Shown here: piece by piece, positions 52,951 to 60,132 of the stretch | Layout: every line of letters starts with the position of its first letter | How positions within the stretch are numbered: position 1 is the first letter of the stretch | Source: Paraburkholderia sp. BL9I2N2 | GTDB lineage: Bacteria; Pseudomonadota; Gammaproteobacteria; Burkholderiales; Burkholderiaceae | Direction: 5' to 3' | Length of the DNA stretch: 64,000 nucleotides | Assembly: GCF_004339745.1 (NCBI RefSeq) | Contig: NZ_SMGP01000001.1 | Location: forward strand, 1,674,001-1,738,000 | Position numbers and translations under genes: made by a program | Notes under the pieces: generated by a model | Seen by the model: only the letters and a program-made list of their open reading frames with translations | Told to the model about the DNA's origin: nothing | Databases searched by the model: none

Positions 52951-52980
52951 TTGGGTTATTCCGAATCGCTGACCTATACT
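52951..52980 (+). promoter_or_regulatory. Sigma70-like promoter candidate for the hydrogenase operon
   Basis: TTGGGT (52951-52956), 18 bases, TATACT (52975-52980). The -10 matches five of six consensus positions. The start of transcription would be near 52988, giving a leader of about 180 bases before the small-subunit gene. Confidence 0.5.
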
Positions 52981-53167
52981 CGAAAAAGTTTTGCGGGCTC
53001 ATTGCGGTGGGCACCATTCAAACGAAAACATGCAGCAAATCCGATCTTTTTAACCGCTCCCCACGCGGAATTTATCCCTGATCGATTGCTGGACACGTGA
53101 CTGCCGTGCGGCGCTCGCCACGTATCTTTGTTTGTCCAAAAGAACGTGAACGTCGTGGAGACACATC

Positions 53168-54226
53168 ATGGCAGAAGCAGACAACGTCCCCTATGGGCGC
53201 AAGACTCAGCACGCGCCGGCCCTCAAGGAAGTGCACATCATCTGGATCACCGCGGGCCTCGGCTGTGACGGCGATTCGGTCTCCATTACCGCCGCCACCC
53301 AGCCGAGTATCGAGGACGTGATACTCGGCGCGATTCCCGGCTTGCCGAAGGTCCATTTACACAATCCCGTGCTGGCGTATGAAAACGGCGACGAGTTTCT
53401 CAAGCCGTTTCATCAGGCCGCGCGTGGCGAGCTGGACAACTTCGTGCTGGTGATGGAAGGCTCGATACCCAATGAGCGGATCAATCGCGAGGGCTATTGG
53501 GCCGCCCTGGGCACCGACCCCGATACGGGCGACCCGATCACGATTCCGCAATGGCTCGACCGGCTTGCGCCACGCGCGCTGGCGGTGGTCGGCGCGGGAA
53601 CCTGCGCGACGTATGGCGGCATTCACGCGATGCAGGGCAACCCGACCGGCTGCATGGGTCTCGCCGATTATCTCGGCTGGGACTGGAAGTCGAAAGCGGG
53701 TCTGCCGATCGTCAACGTGCCGGGATGTCCGGTGCAGCCGGACAACTTCATGGAGACGCTGCTCTATCTGCTGTATCAGCTCGCGGGCCTCGCGCCCATG
53801 ATTCCACTCGACGACGCGTTGCGGCCGAAGTGGCTGTTCACCCGCACCGTGCACGACGGTTGCGACCGGGCGGGTTCGTACGAGCAGGCGATCTTCGCGA
53901 CCGAATACGGCAGCCCGAATTGCATCGTCAAGCTCGGTTGCTGGGGACCGGTCGTGCAATGCAACGTGCCCAAGCGCGGCTGGATGGCGGGCATCGGCGG
54001 CTGCCCGAACGTGGGCGGCATCTGCATCGGCTGCACGATGCCGGGCTTCCCGGACAAGTTCATGCCGTTCATGGACGAGCCGCCCGGCGCGGTGCTGTCG
54101 TCGAATCTGATCAGGAGCTATGGCCCGCTGATCCGCAGCTTGCGCAAGCTGACCAAAAACACGCTCAACGATGAGCCGAAATGGCGTCATAACCGTTCGG
54201 AACTCACCACCGGTTACCGTCGCTGA
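53168..54226 (+). CDS. hhyS: [NiFe]-hydrogenase small subunit, actinobacterial-type (group 1h)
   Basis: 352 residues, without the Tat signal of membrane-bound uptake enzymes, so it is cytoplasmic. It carries three Fe-S cluster sites. At the proximal site the usual CxxC is replaced by GLGCDGDSV: Cys33 is present but Asp36 stands where the second Cys is expected; other proximal ligands are in GNPTGCMG and VPGCPVQP. Distal and medial cysteines follow in VHDGCDRAG, GSPNCIVKLGCWGP, VVQCNVP and GGCPNVGGICIGCTMP. A three-Cys one-Asp proximal cluster is known in the oxygen-tolerant actinobacterial-type enzyme of Ralstonia eutropha. The large subunit follows after 53 bases. Confidence 0.93.
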   Translation: MAEADNVPYGRKTQHAPALKEVHIIWITAGLGCDGDSVSITAATQPSIEDVILGAIPGLPKVHLHNPVLAYENGDEFLKPFHQAARGELDNFVLVMEGSIPNERINREGYWAALGTDPDTGDPITIPQWLDRLAPRALAVVGAGTCATYGGIHAMQGNPTGCMGLADYLGWDWKSKAGLPIVNVPGCPVQPDNFMETLLYLLYQLAGLAPMIPLDDALRPKWLFTRTVHDGCDRAGSYEQAIFATEYGSPNCIVKLGCWGPVVQCNVPKRGWMAGIGGCPNVGGICIGCTMPGFPDKFMPFMDEPPGAVLSSNLIRSYGPLIRSLRKLTKNTLNDEPKWRHNRSELTTGYRR

Positions 54227-54279
54227 GCGGGCGGAATTCGCGTAGTCAGTGTCGTCAGCATAGTCAGCAGGAGAAGGTC

Positions 54280-56094
54280 ATGGCCGTCAGCACCGCACCT
54301 GAAGCGACCGGCACCACCCAGGCAGCGCCGGGCAAGCTGGTCGAAATGAACTGGGATCCGATCACGCGGATCGTCGGCAGTCTGGGGATTTACACCAAGA
54401 TCGATTTTGCGAACCGGCGGGTGGCGGAATGCTATAGCACCTCGTCGATCTTTCGCGGCTATAGCATTTTCATGAAGGGCAAGGACCCACGCGACGCGCA
54501 TTTCATCACGAGCCGGATCTGCGGCATCTGCGGCGACAATCACGCGACCTGCTCGGTCTACGCGCAGAACATGGCCTACGGCGTGAAGCCGCCGCCGATC
54601 GCCGAGTGGATCGTCAATCTCGGCGAAGCGGCCGAATACATGTTCGATCACAACATCTTCCAGGACAACCTGGTGGGCGTGGACTTCTGCGAGACGATGG
54701 TCAAGGAGACCAATCCGGGCGTGTGGGCCAAGGCCCAGAAAACACCCGCGCCGCACGCGGACAAGCACGGCTATAAAACCATTGCGGAGATCATGACCGC
54801 GCTCAATCCGTTTACCGGCGAGTTCTACCGCGAAACGCTGATGGTGAGCCGCTACACGCGCGAAATGTTCTGCCTGATGGAAGGCCGCCACGTGCATCCG
54901 TCGACGCTGTATCCGGGCGGCGTGGGCACCGTGCCGACCATTCAACTCTTCACCGACTACATCACGCGCCTGATGAAATACGTGGAGTTCATGAAGAAGG
55001 TCGTGCCGCTGCACGACGATCTGTTCGACTTCTTCTACGAGGCATTGCCGGGTTACGAAGAAGTGGGCCGGCGCCGTGTTCTGCTCGGCTGCTGGGGTTC
55101 GTTCCAGGATCCGAACGTGTGCGACTACAACTACAACACCATGACGCAATGGGGCCGCGGCATGTTCGTCACGCCCGGCGTGGTAGTGGACGGCGAGCTG
55201 GTCACGACCGATCTCGTCGACATCAACCTGAACATTCGCATTCTGCTCGGCAGTTCCTATTACGACGACTGGGATCACGAAGAAACCTTCGTGAAGAACG
55301 ACCCGCTCGGCAACCCGGTGGACCGCAAGCATCCGTGGAATCAGACCACGTTGCCGCATCCGCAGAAGCGTAAATTCGACGGCAACTATACGTGGGTGAT
55401 GTCGCCGCGCTGGCTCGACAAGCGCACGGGCGATCACCTCGCGCTCGATACCGGCGGCGGTCCGATTGCGCGCCTGTGGGCCACCGCGTTGGCGGGACTG
55501 GTGGATATCGGCTATATCAAGGCGACCGGTCACAGCGTGAAAATCTATTTGCCGAAGACCGCGCTCAAGCCCGAAGTCGAATTCGAATGGAAGATTCCGA
55601 AGTGGAGCAATGCGCTCGAACGCGATCGCGCCCGCACGTATTTTCAGGCCTATTCGGCAGCAGCAGCGCTGTATTTCGCCGAGCAGGCGCTCGCCGAATT
55701 GCATGCGGGCCGCACCCGCACGTTCAGCGATTTCACGGTGCCGGAAGAAGGCCTCGGCTGCGGCTTCCATGAGGCGGTGCGCGGCGTGCTCTCACATCAC
55801 CTCGTGATTCGCGAGGGCAAGATCGCCAACTATCATCCGTATCCGCCTACGCCCTGGAACGCCAACCCACGCGATATTTACGGCACGCCCGGACCTTATG
55901 AGGACGCGGTGCAGAACACGCCGATCTTCGAGGAGAACGGCCCCGACAAGTTCAAGGGCATCGACATCATGCGCGCGGTGCGCAGCTTCGATCCATGCCT
56001 GCCGTGCGGCGTGCACATGTATGTGGGCAACGGCAAGACCATCGACACCTCGCACTCGCCGACCTTCGGCGTGATGCAGGGAGCGCATACGTGA
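54280..56094 (+). CDS. hhyL: [NiFe]-hydrogenase large subunit, actinobacterial-type (group 1h)
   Basis: 604 residues. Nickel ligands are Cys81 and Cys84 in RICGICGDNH and Cys573 and Cys576 in DPCLPCGVH, the L1 and L2 signatures. After His579 there are 25 residues (starting MYVGNGKT), which should be the C-terminal extension cleaved by a maturation protease; such a protease is encoded at 59395. The length and motifs fit group 1h enzymes, which can oxidise H2 at low concentration in air. Followed by a GTG overlap to the NifU-like gene. Confidence 0.94.
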   Translation: MAVSTAPEATGTTQAAPGKLVEMNWDPITRIVGSLGIYTKIDFANRRVAECYSTSSIFRGYSIFMKGKDPRDAHFITSRICGICGDNHATCSVYAQNMAYGVKPPPIAEWIVNLGEAAEYMFDHNIFQDNLVGVDFCETMVKETNPGVWAKAQKTPAPHADKHGYKTIAEIMTALNPFTGEFYRETLMVSRYTREMFCLMEGRHVHPSTLYPGGVGTVPTIQLFTDYITRLMKYVEFMKKVVPLHDDLFDFFYEALPGYEEVGRRRVLLGCWGSFQDPNVCDYNYNTMTQWGRGMFVTPGVVVDGELVTTDLVDINLNIRILLGSSYYDDWDHEETFVKNDPLGNPVDRKHPWNQTTLPHPQKRKFDGNYTWVMSPRWLDKRTGDHLALDTGGGPIARLWATALAGLVDIGYIKATGHSVKIYLPKTALKPEVEFEWKIPKWSNALERDRARTYFQAYSAAAALYFAEQALAELHAGRTRTFSDFTVPEEGLGCGFHEAVRGVLSHHLVIREGKIANYHPYPPTPWNANPRDIYGTPGPYEDAVQNTPIFEENGPDKFKGIDIMRAVRSFDPCLPCGVHMYVGNGKTIDTSHSPTFGVMQGAHT

Positions 56095-56702
56095 GCGCCC
56101 AGACGAGCGACTCGCGCTCGGTCGCCGCCCAGCAACGCCGCATCGAGGAACTCATTGCGGCGCTGGAGACGCTCGACGATCCGCCGGCGCGCGAGAGCGC
56201 TCAGGAACTGCTGCAGGTGGTGCTCGATCTGCATACGAACGGACTCGCGCGTCTGCTGGAAATCGTTTCGTCCGCCGGGGCGATGGACGACGCCATGCTC
56301 GAAGCGTTCGAACGCGATGCCAGCGTATCGGCGCTGCTGCTGTTGCACGGTTTGCATCCGCAAGATCTGCCGACGCGCGTATCGCGCGCGGTGGAGAAGA
56401 TGCGGCCGCTGCTCGGCGTGCAAGGCATTCAGATCGAATTGCTCGACGCCGCCGAAGAAGCGGTGCGCGTGAAAGTGGCCGGGCGTCTGCAAGGCAAGCA
56501 CAATTCGGTCGGCGAATTGCGGCAGGAAATCGAGCTTGCGATTTTCGAAGCTGCGCCCGAGACGATGCGCGTCGACATCGCGGGTTTGCAGGACGTCAAC
56601 GTGCATGAACTGCGCTTCGTGCCTAACACGCACACTGACCCGCACGCCGAGCACACTGAGCACACCGAGGTAGCCAGCCGGACCGAGGCCGGCGCGCAAT
56701 GA
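56091..56702 (+). CDS. NifU-domain-like hydrogenase accessory protein lacking cluster cysteines
   Basis: 203 residues from a GTG at 56091 overlapping the large-subunit stop. Helical N-terminal half (about 10-110), then a NifU C-terminal-like fold (about 115-180: MRPLLGVQGIQIELLDAAEEAVRVKV). Where NifU-like scaffolds have CxxC, this protein reads RLQGKHNSVGELRQEIE, with no cysteine at all in the domain, so it cannot hold a scaffold-type cluster. His-rich C-terminal tail (HTDPHAEHTEHTE). In group 1h operons a gene of this kind regularly follows the large subunit. A carrier or docking role is inferred. Confidence 0.75.
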   Translation: MSAQTSDSRSVAAQQRRIEELIAALETLDDPPARESAQELLQVVLDLHTNGLARLLEIVSSAGAMDDAMLEAFERDASVSALLLLHGLHPQDLPTRVSRAVEKMRPLLGVQGIQIELLDAAEEAVRVKVAGRLQGKHNSVGELRQEIELAIFEAAPETMRVDIAGLQDVNVHELRFVPNTHTDPHAEHTEHTEVASRTEAGAQ

Positions 56703-57337
56703 CACCCGCCGCCGCCACGACGCGCGGCTGGGTCGCGGCCGTGCGCCATTTCGTGCGCCAAGCGGACGACGTGCATTGCGAGTTGTGCGGCGCGCCGCTG
56801 CTGGCCGACCATCCTCATCTGTTCGAAATGGCCAAACGCCAACTGTATTGCTGCTGCCGTGCCTGCGCGCTGCTGTTCGGCAATCAGCAGAACGCGCGCT
56901 ATCGTCCGGTGCCGCGCGACGCGCGTTATCTCGACGGCTTTCGCATGAGCGACGCGCAGTGGGACGCGCTGGCGATTCCCATCGACATGGCTTTCTTCTT
57001 TCACGACAGTTCGGCGCAACGGATCGTCGCGCTGTATCCCGGACCGGCGGGCGGCACGCAGTCGCTGCTGGATCTGCAGGCGTGGACCGAACTCGTCGCC
57101 GACAATCCGTGGCTCGCGCAACTGGAGCCCGATGTCGAAGCGCTGCTCGTGAACCGCAGCGAGGGCGCGCGCGAGTACTACCGCGTGCCGATCGACCAAT
57201 GTTATGCGCTGACCGGCGTAATTCGCGCGCGTTGGCGTGGCGTCGCGGGCGGGCGGCAGGCCTGGGACGCGATCCATCGTTTCTTGGCCGCGCTGAAGAC
57301 CCAAGGCCGCGTGCCGGAGGGCTTGCTCCATGCCTGA
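56699..57337 (+). CDS. Hydrogenase-cluster accessory protein, DUF5947-like, with zinc-type Cys motifs
   Basis: 212 residues. CELCGAPL at about residue 26 and YCCCRACALLF at about 51 give a CxxC...CxxC pattern typical of a rubredoxin-like or zinc-ribbon knot. The rest, including the FRMSDAQWDALAIPIDMAFFFHD segment, has no motif I can name. From memory it matches DUF5947, found with group 1h hydrogenases in actinobacteria. It overlaps both neighbours by four and eight bases, so it is firmly in the operon. A role in assembly, metal or electron transfer is inferred only. Confidence 0.7.
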   Translation: MTPAAATTRGWVAAVRHFVRQADDVHCELCGAPLLADHPHLFEMAKRQLYCCCRACALLFGNQQNARYRPVPRDARYLDGFRMSDAQWDALAIPIDMAFFFHDSSAQRIVALYPGPAGGTQSLLDLQAWTELVADNPWLAQLEPDVEALLVNRSEGAREYYRVPIDQCYALTGVIRARWRGVAGGRQAWDAIHRFLAALKTQGRVPEGLLHA

Positions 57338-57989
57338 CCTCGGATTCACCGTCGAGTCGGCGGAAGTGGTGCCGTTTGCCGCGGCGCCGCTGCTGATGTT
57401 CAAGCTGCGTGTCGTCGATACGGCGGTTGACAATGCGCCGCAGCGCGAGATCGCCAGCATCACGCTGCAATGCCAGATTCAGATCGAAGCCGCGAAACGC
57501 CGCTACGCGCCCGCCGAGCAGTACGGTCTCGAAGACCTGTTCGGCATTCCGCCGCGTTGGGGCGATACGTTACGCACGATGCTGTGGACGCATGCGTCGG
57601 CGGTGGCGCCTCCGTTTACCGGCGAATGCACGCTCGATCTGCCCGTGCCGTGCAGCTACGATTTCAATGTAGCCGCCACCAAATATTTTCACGGACTCGA
57701 AGAGGGCGAGATTCCGCTGATGCTGCAGTTCAGCGGCACCGTGTTCTATCGCGAGGCCGACGGCGCATTGCAGGTCGCGCCGATTCCGTGGCACAAGGAG
57801 GCGGCGTACCGTCTGCCGGTGGCGCTATGGCGCGACATGATGGCTCGCTATTACCCGAGCGGCGCATGGCTGTGCCTGCATCGCGACGTGTTCGATCGCC
57901 TCTCGCGCTTCAAAACCCGTGGGGGGCTGACGAGTTGGGAGCAGGCGGTCACGAGCCTGCTCGACAGGCTCGAGGAGGACATATCGTGA
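57330..57989 (+). CDS. Hydrogenase-cluster accessory protein, DUF6084-like
   Basis: 219 residues, soluble, mostly beta-strand in pattern (EVVPFAAAPLLMFKLRV; GECTLDLPVPCSYDFNVAATKYF; GTVFYREADGALQVAPIPW), ending in a helix with RFKTRGGLTSWEQAVTSLL. No signal peptide; two cysteines only. From memory it resembles DUF6084, a companion of group 1h hydrogenases. It overlaps the previous gene by eight bases and the next by four. No catalytic motif was found; a structural or assembly partner is the likely role. Confidence 0.68.
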   Translation: MPDLGFTVESAEVVPFAAAPLLMFKLRVVDTAVDNAPQREIASITLQCQIQIEAAKRRYAPAEQYGLEDLFGIPPRWGDTLRTMLWTHASAVAPPFTGECTLDLPVPCSYDFNVAATKYFHGLEEGEIPLMLQFSGTVFYREADGALQVAPIPWHKEAAYRLPVALWRDMMARYYPSGAWLCLHRDVFDRLSRFKTRGGLTSWEQAVTSLLDRLEEDIS

Positions 57990-59398
57990 ACGCGGTCGAA
58001 AGCGTGGTGCAGGCGGTGCTGTACGAAGGCTACATGCTGTATCCGTACCGGCCGACTTCGGTGAAGAACCGGCAGCGCTGGACCTTCGGCGGCGTGTATC
58101 CGCGCGCCTATGCGGAGGCATCCGGCAGCGATCCGTGGGTGACGCAAAGCGAGTGTCTGCTGCGCGGCGGCGAACATACGCGCGTCGCGGTGCGGCCCGG
58201 GTTTTTGCAGGTGATCGAGCGGATGGTGCTGGACGTGTCGGAGAACGCCGCGGTGCGCCCGGAGTCGGGCGAGCCCACGTGGCGCACCGTGCCTGGGCTC
58301 GATATCGACGAACGGCGCTATACGCCGTGGCAGGAAGCGGCTGAACGGCATCTCGCGCTGCCCGTGCTGGTGCTGGGCGAATTGCTGAACGCGCCGCGCG
58401 ATATGCCGTTTTCATTCGACGCCGGTAGTGACCTCGAACCGCTGGCGGACCGGCATGGCACGCTGCGTGGCGCGTTGCGCCGCACGCGTGCGGCGCTGCA
58501 AGGCCGCGTCGAAATCAGTGCGGCGAGCGTGGCGGCGGGCGTCTATCGGCTGAAAGTGCGCATCGTCAACGAGACGCCGCTCGAGCATGCGCGTGACCTC
58601 ACGCGCGACGCTGCTTCGCTGTATGCGCTGGTCTCGTGCCATACCGTGCTGAGCATCGAGCGCGGCACGTGGATCTCGTCGATCGATCCGCCCGACGATC
58701 TCGCGGCGGCGTCGGCCGCGTGCCGCAATATCGGCGTGTGGCCGGTGCTGGTCGGCGATGAACAGCGGCCCGACACCATGCTCGCCTCGCCGATCATCCT
58801 CTACGATTTTCCGCAGATCGCGCCCGAAAGCGCCGGCGATCTGTTCGACGCCACGGAGATCGACGAGATTCTCACGCTGCGCATTCTTACCATGACGGAC
58901 GAAGAAAAGCGCGAAATGATCGCCACCGACGAGCGTGCTCGCGCCTTGCTCGCGCGCACCGAAGGTTTGGGCGCCGAGCAGATGCAGAAGCTGCACGGCA
59001 CCTTGCGGCAGGTGCGCGCGCTCGACGCGGCGAGCGTGGGCGCGTCCATCTCCGCGGCGCAGACCGCCATGCCCGTCTCGCCGTGGGCCGAACTCGATGC
59101 GCGACCGCATCTTGCCTGCGTGCGGGTCGCGGGCGTGGAGATTCGCATCGGCGATCAGGTGCGCTTGCGCCCGCGCGGCCGCGCCGACATCTTCGATATC
59201 GCGCTGAGCGGCATGGTCGCGACGATCGAATCGATCGAACGCGATTTCGACGACCACGTGCATGTCGCCGTGACTATCGACGACGATCCGGGCAAGGACT
59301 TCGGCGTGCAGCGCATGCCGGGCCACCGGTTCTTCTTCGGGCCGGACGAGATCGAGCCGCTCGGCCATGCTGCCGGCGCCCGGCGGGGGCTCGTATGA
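57986..59398 (+). CDS. Large uncharacterised hydrogenase-cluster protein, 470 residues
   Basis: 470 residues from a GTG at 57986 with GAGGAGGAC upstream. Three parts are visible: an N-terminal region starting VVQAVLYEGYMLYPYRPTSVKNRQRWTFGGVYP, a central beta-rich part with YALVSCHTVLSIERGTWISSIDPP, and a C-terminal barrel-like domain (about 385-470: VRVAGVEIRIGDQVRLRPRGRADIFD). No membrane helix, cluster motif or known active site. It is located between a DUF6084-like gene and the maturation protease. A chaperone or scaffold for this hydrogenase type is plausible; I do not recognise it further. Confidence 0.65.
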   Translation: MNAVESVVQAVLYEGYMLYPYRPTSVKNRQRWTFGGVYPRAYAEASGSDPWVTQSECLLRGGEHTRVAVRPGFLQVIERMVLDVSENAAVRPESGEPTWRTVPGLDIDERRYTPWQEAAERHLALPVLVLGELLNAPRDMPFSFDAGSDLEPLADRHGTLRGALRRTRAALQGRVEISAASVAAGVYRLKVRIVNETPLEHARDLTRDAASLYALVSCHTVLSIERGTWISSIDPPDDLAAASAACRNIGVWPVLVGDEQRPDTMLASPIILYDFPQIAPESAGDLFDATEIDEILTLRILTMTDEEKREMIATDERARALLARTEGLGAEQMQKLHGTLRQVRALDAASVGASISAAQTAMPVSPWAELDARPHLACVRVAGVEIRIGDQVRLRPRGRADIFDIALSGMVATIESIERDFDDHVHVAVTIDDDPGKDFGVQRMPGHRFFFGPDEIEPLGHAAGARRGLV

Positions 59399-59946
59399 GC
59401 GCGATTCTGGTGGCCGGCATCGGCAACGTGTTTCTCGGCGACGACGGCTTCGGCGTCGAAGTGGTGCGGCGTTTGCAGGAACAGTTGGCCGCGGGTGAGT
59501 TGCCGGCATTCGCGGCGGGTGTAAACGTCGCGGACTTCGGCATTCGCGGCGTCGATCTGTGTTACGCGCTGCTCGACGGCGTGGACAGCGCGATCCTGAT
59601 CGATGCGACGCAGCGCGGCGGTGCGCCCGGCACGCTGTACGTGATCGAGCCGTCCATCGAAGAGTCGGGTGGCGCTGCGAGCGACGATCCGTACGCCGTG
59701 CCGATCCTGATGTCGCCGCATGAGATGGACCCGGCCAAGGTGCTGCAAACCGTGCGGATGCTCGGCGGCGGGTGCGAGGACATCGTCGTGCTCGGCTGCG
59801 AGCCGCAGGATTTCGGTTGCGAAGAGGGCGAAGAAGGACGGATGAGTTTGAGCCGCCCCGTGGCGGCCGCGGTGGAGCAGGCCGCCGAAGTGGTGGTGCG
59901 GCTCGTGACGGCGAGGCTGGAACAGCGCGCCGCGCGCGTGGCCTGA
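59395..59946 (+). CDS. Hydrogenase maturation endopeptidase (HyaD/HupD family)
   Basis: 183 residues, start ATG overlapping the previous stop. The family start ILVAGIGNVFLGDDGFGVEVV carries the conserved GIGN and the nickel-binding acidic residue (Asp in DDGFG); a further nickel-coordinating Asp occurs in YALLDGVDSAILIDATQ and a His in MSPHEMDPAKVLQTVRMLGG. The protein removes the C-terminal extension of the large subunit after nickel insertion, here probably the 25 residues after His579. It contains extra Cys (GGCED, LGCEPQDFGCEEGEE). Confidence 0.9.
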   Translation: MSAILVAGIGNVFLGDDGFGVEVVRRLQEQLAAGELPAFAAGVNVADFGIRGVDLCYALLDGVDSAILIDATQRGGAPGTLYVIEPSIEESGGAASDDPYAVPILMSPHEMDPAKVLQTVRMLGGGCEDIVVLGCEPQDFGCEEGEEGRMSLSRPVAAAVEQAAEVVVRLVTARLEQRAARVA

Positions 59947-60006
59947 CATGCGGGGTGCGCGAACACGTCATGCATACGGTGTGAAACGACTGAAGCGGGA
60001 GACATC

Positions 60007-60108
60007 ATGAAAGGATTTTTCAAGTACCTCTTGTTGCCGGCATTGGTGGTCGGCGTGTTGGCGAATATGAAGGACATCAAGCGCTATATCCGCATTCGCA
60101 ACATGTAG
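60007..60108 (+). CDS. Very small membrane peptide, 33 residues (DUF6893-like)
   Basis: The reading frame MKGFFKYLLLPALVVG...RYIRIRNM has one hydrophobic helix (about residues 6-19) followed by a basic tail (MKDIKRYIRIRNM). A GGGAGACATC site precedes the ATG. It is shorter than usual annotation cut-offs but sits between the protease gene and hypF on the same strand, and from memory it resembles a small protein family (DUF6893) found in actinobacterial group 1h clusters. It could anchor the otherwise soluble hydrogenase to the membrane; that is inference. Confidence 0.6.
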   Translation: MKGFFKYLLLPALVVGVLANMKDIKRYIRIRNM

Positions 60109-60132
60109 GCGACAACGGCCAGGGAGATGGCG

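Larger units (their letters stand above)
52831..53167. other. 337-base gap between nickel transporter and hydrogenase genes
   Basis: No gene is supportable. It holds a 14-base palindrome at 52922, a sigma70-like pair at 52951-52980 and an AT-richer stretch to 53060. It probably contains the main hydrogenase promoter with a leader of up to about 180 bases. A ribosome-site-like GTGGAGAC lies ten bases before the small-subunit ATG. Confidence 0.55.

Noticed and set aside
54214..55770. 518-codon minus-strand frame opposite the hydrogenase large subunit
   Set aside because: Shadow of a gene with intact L1 and L2 signatures; no recognisable protein features.
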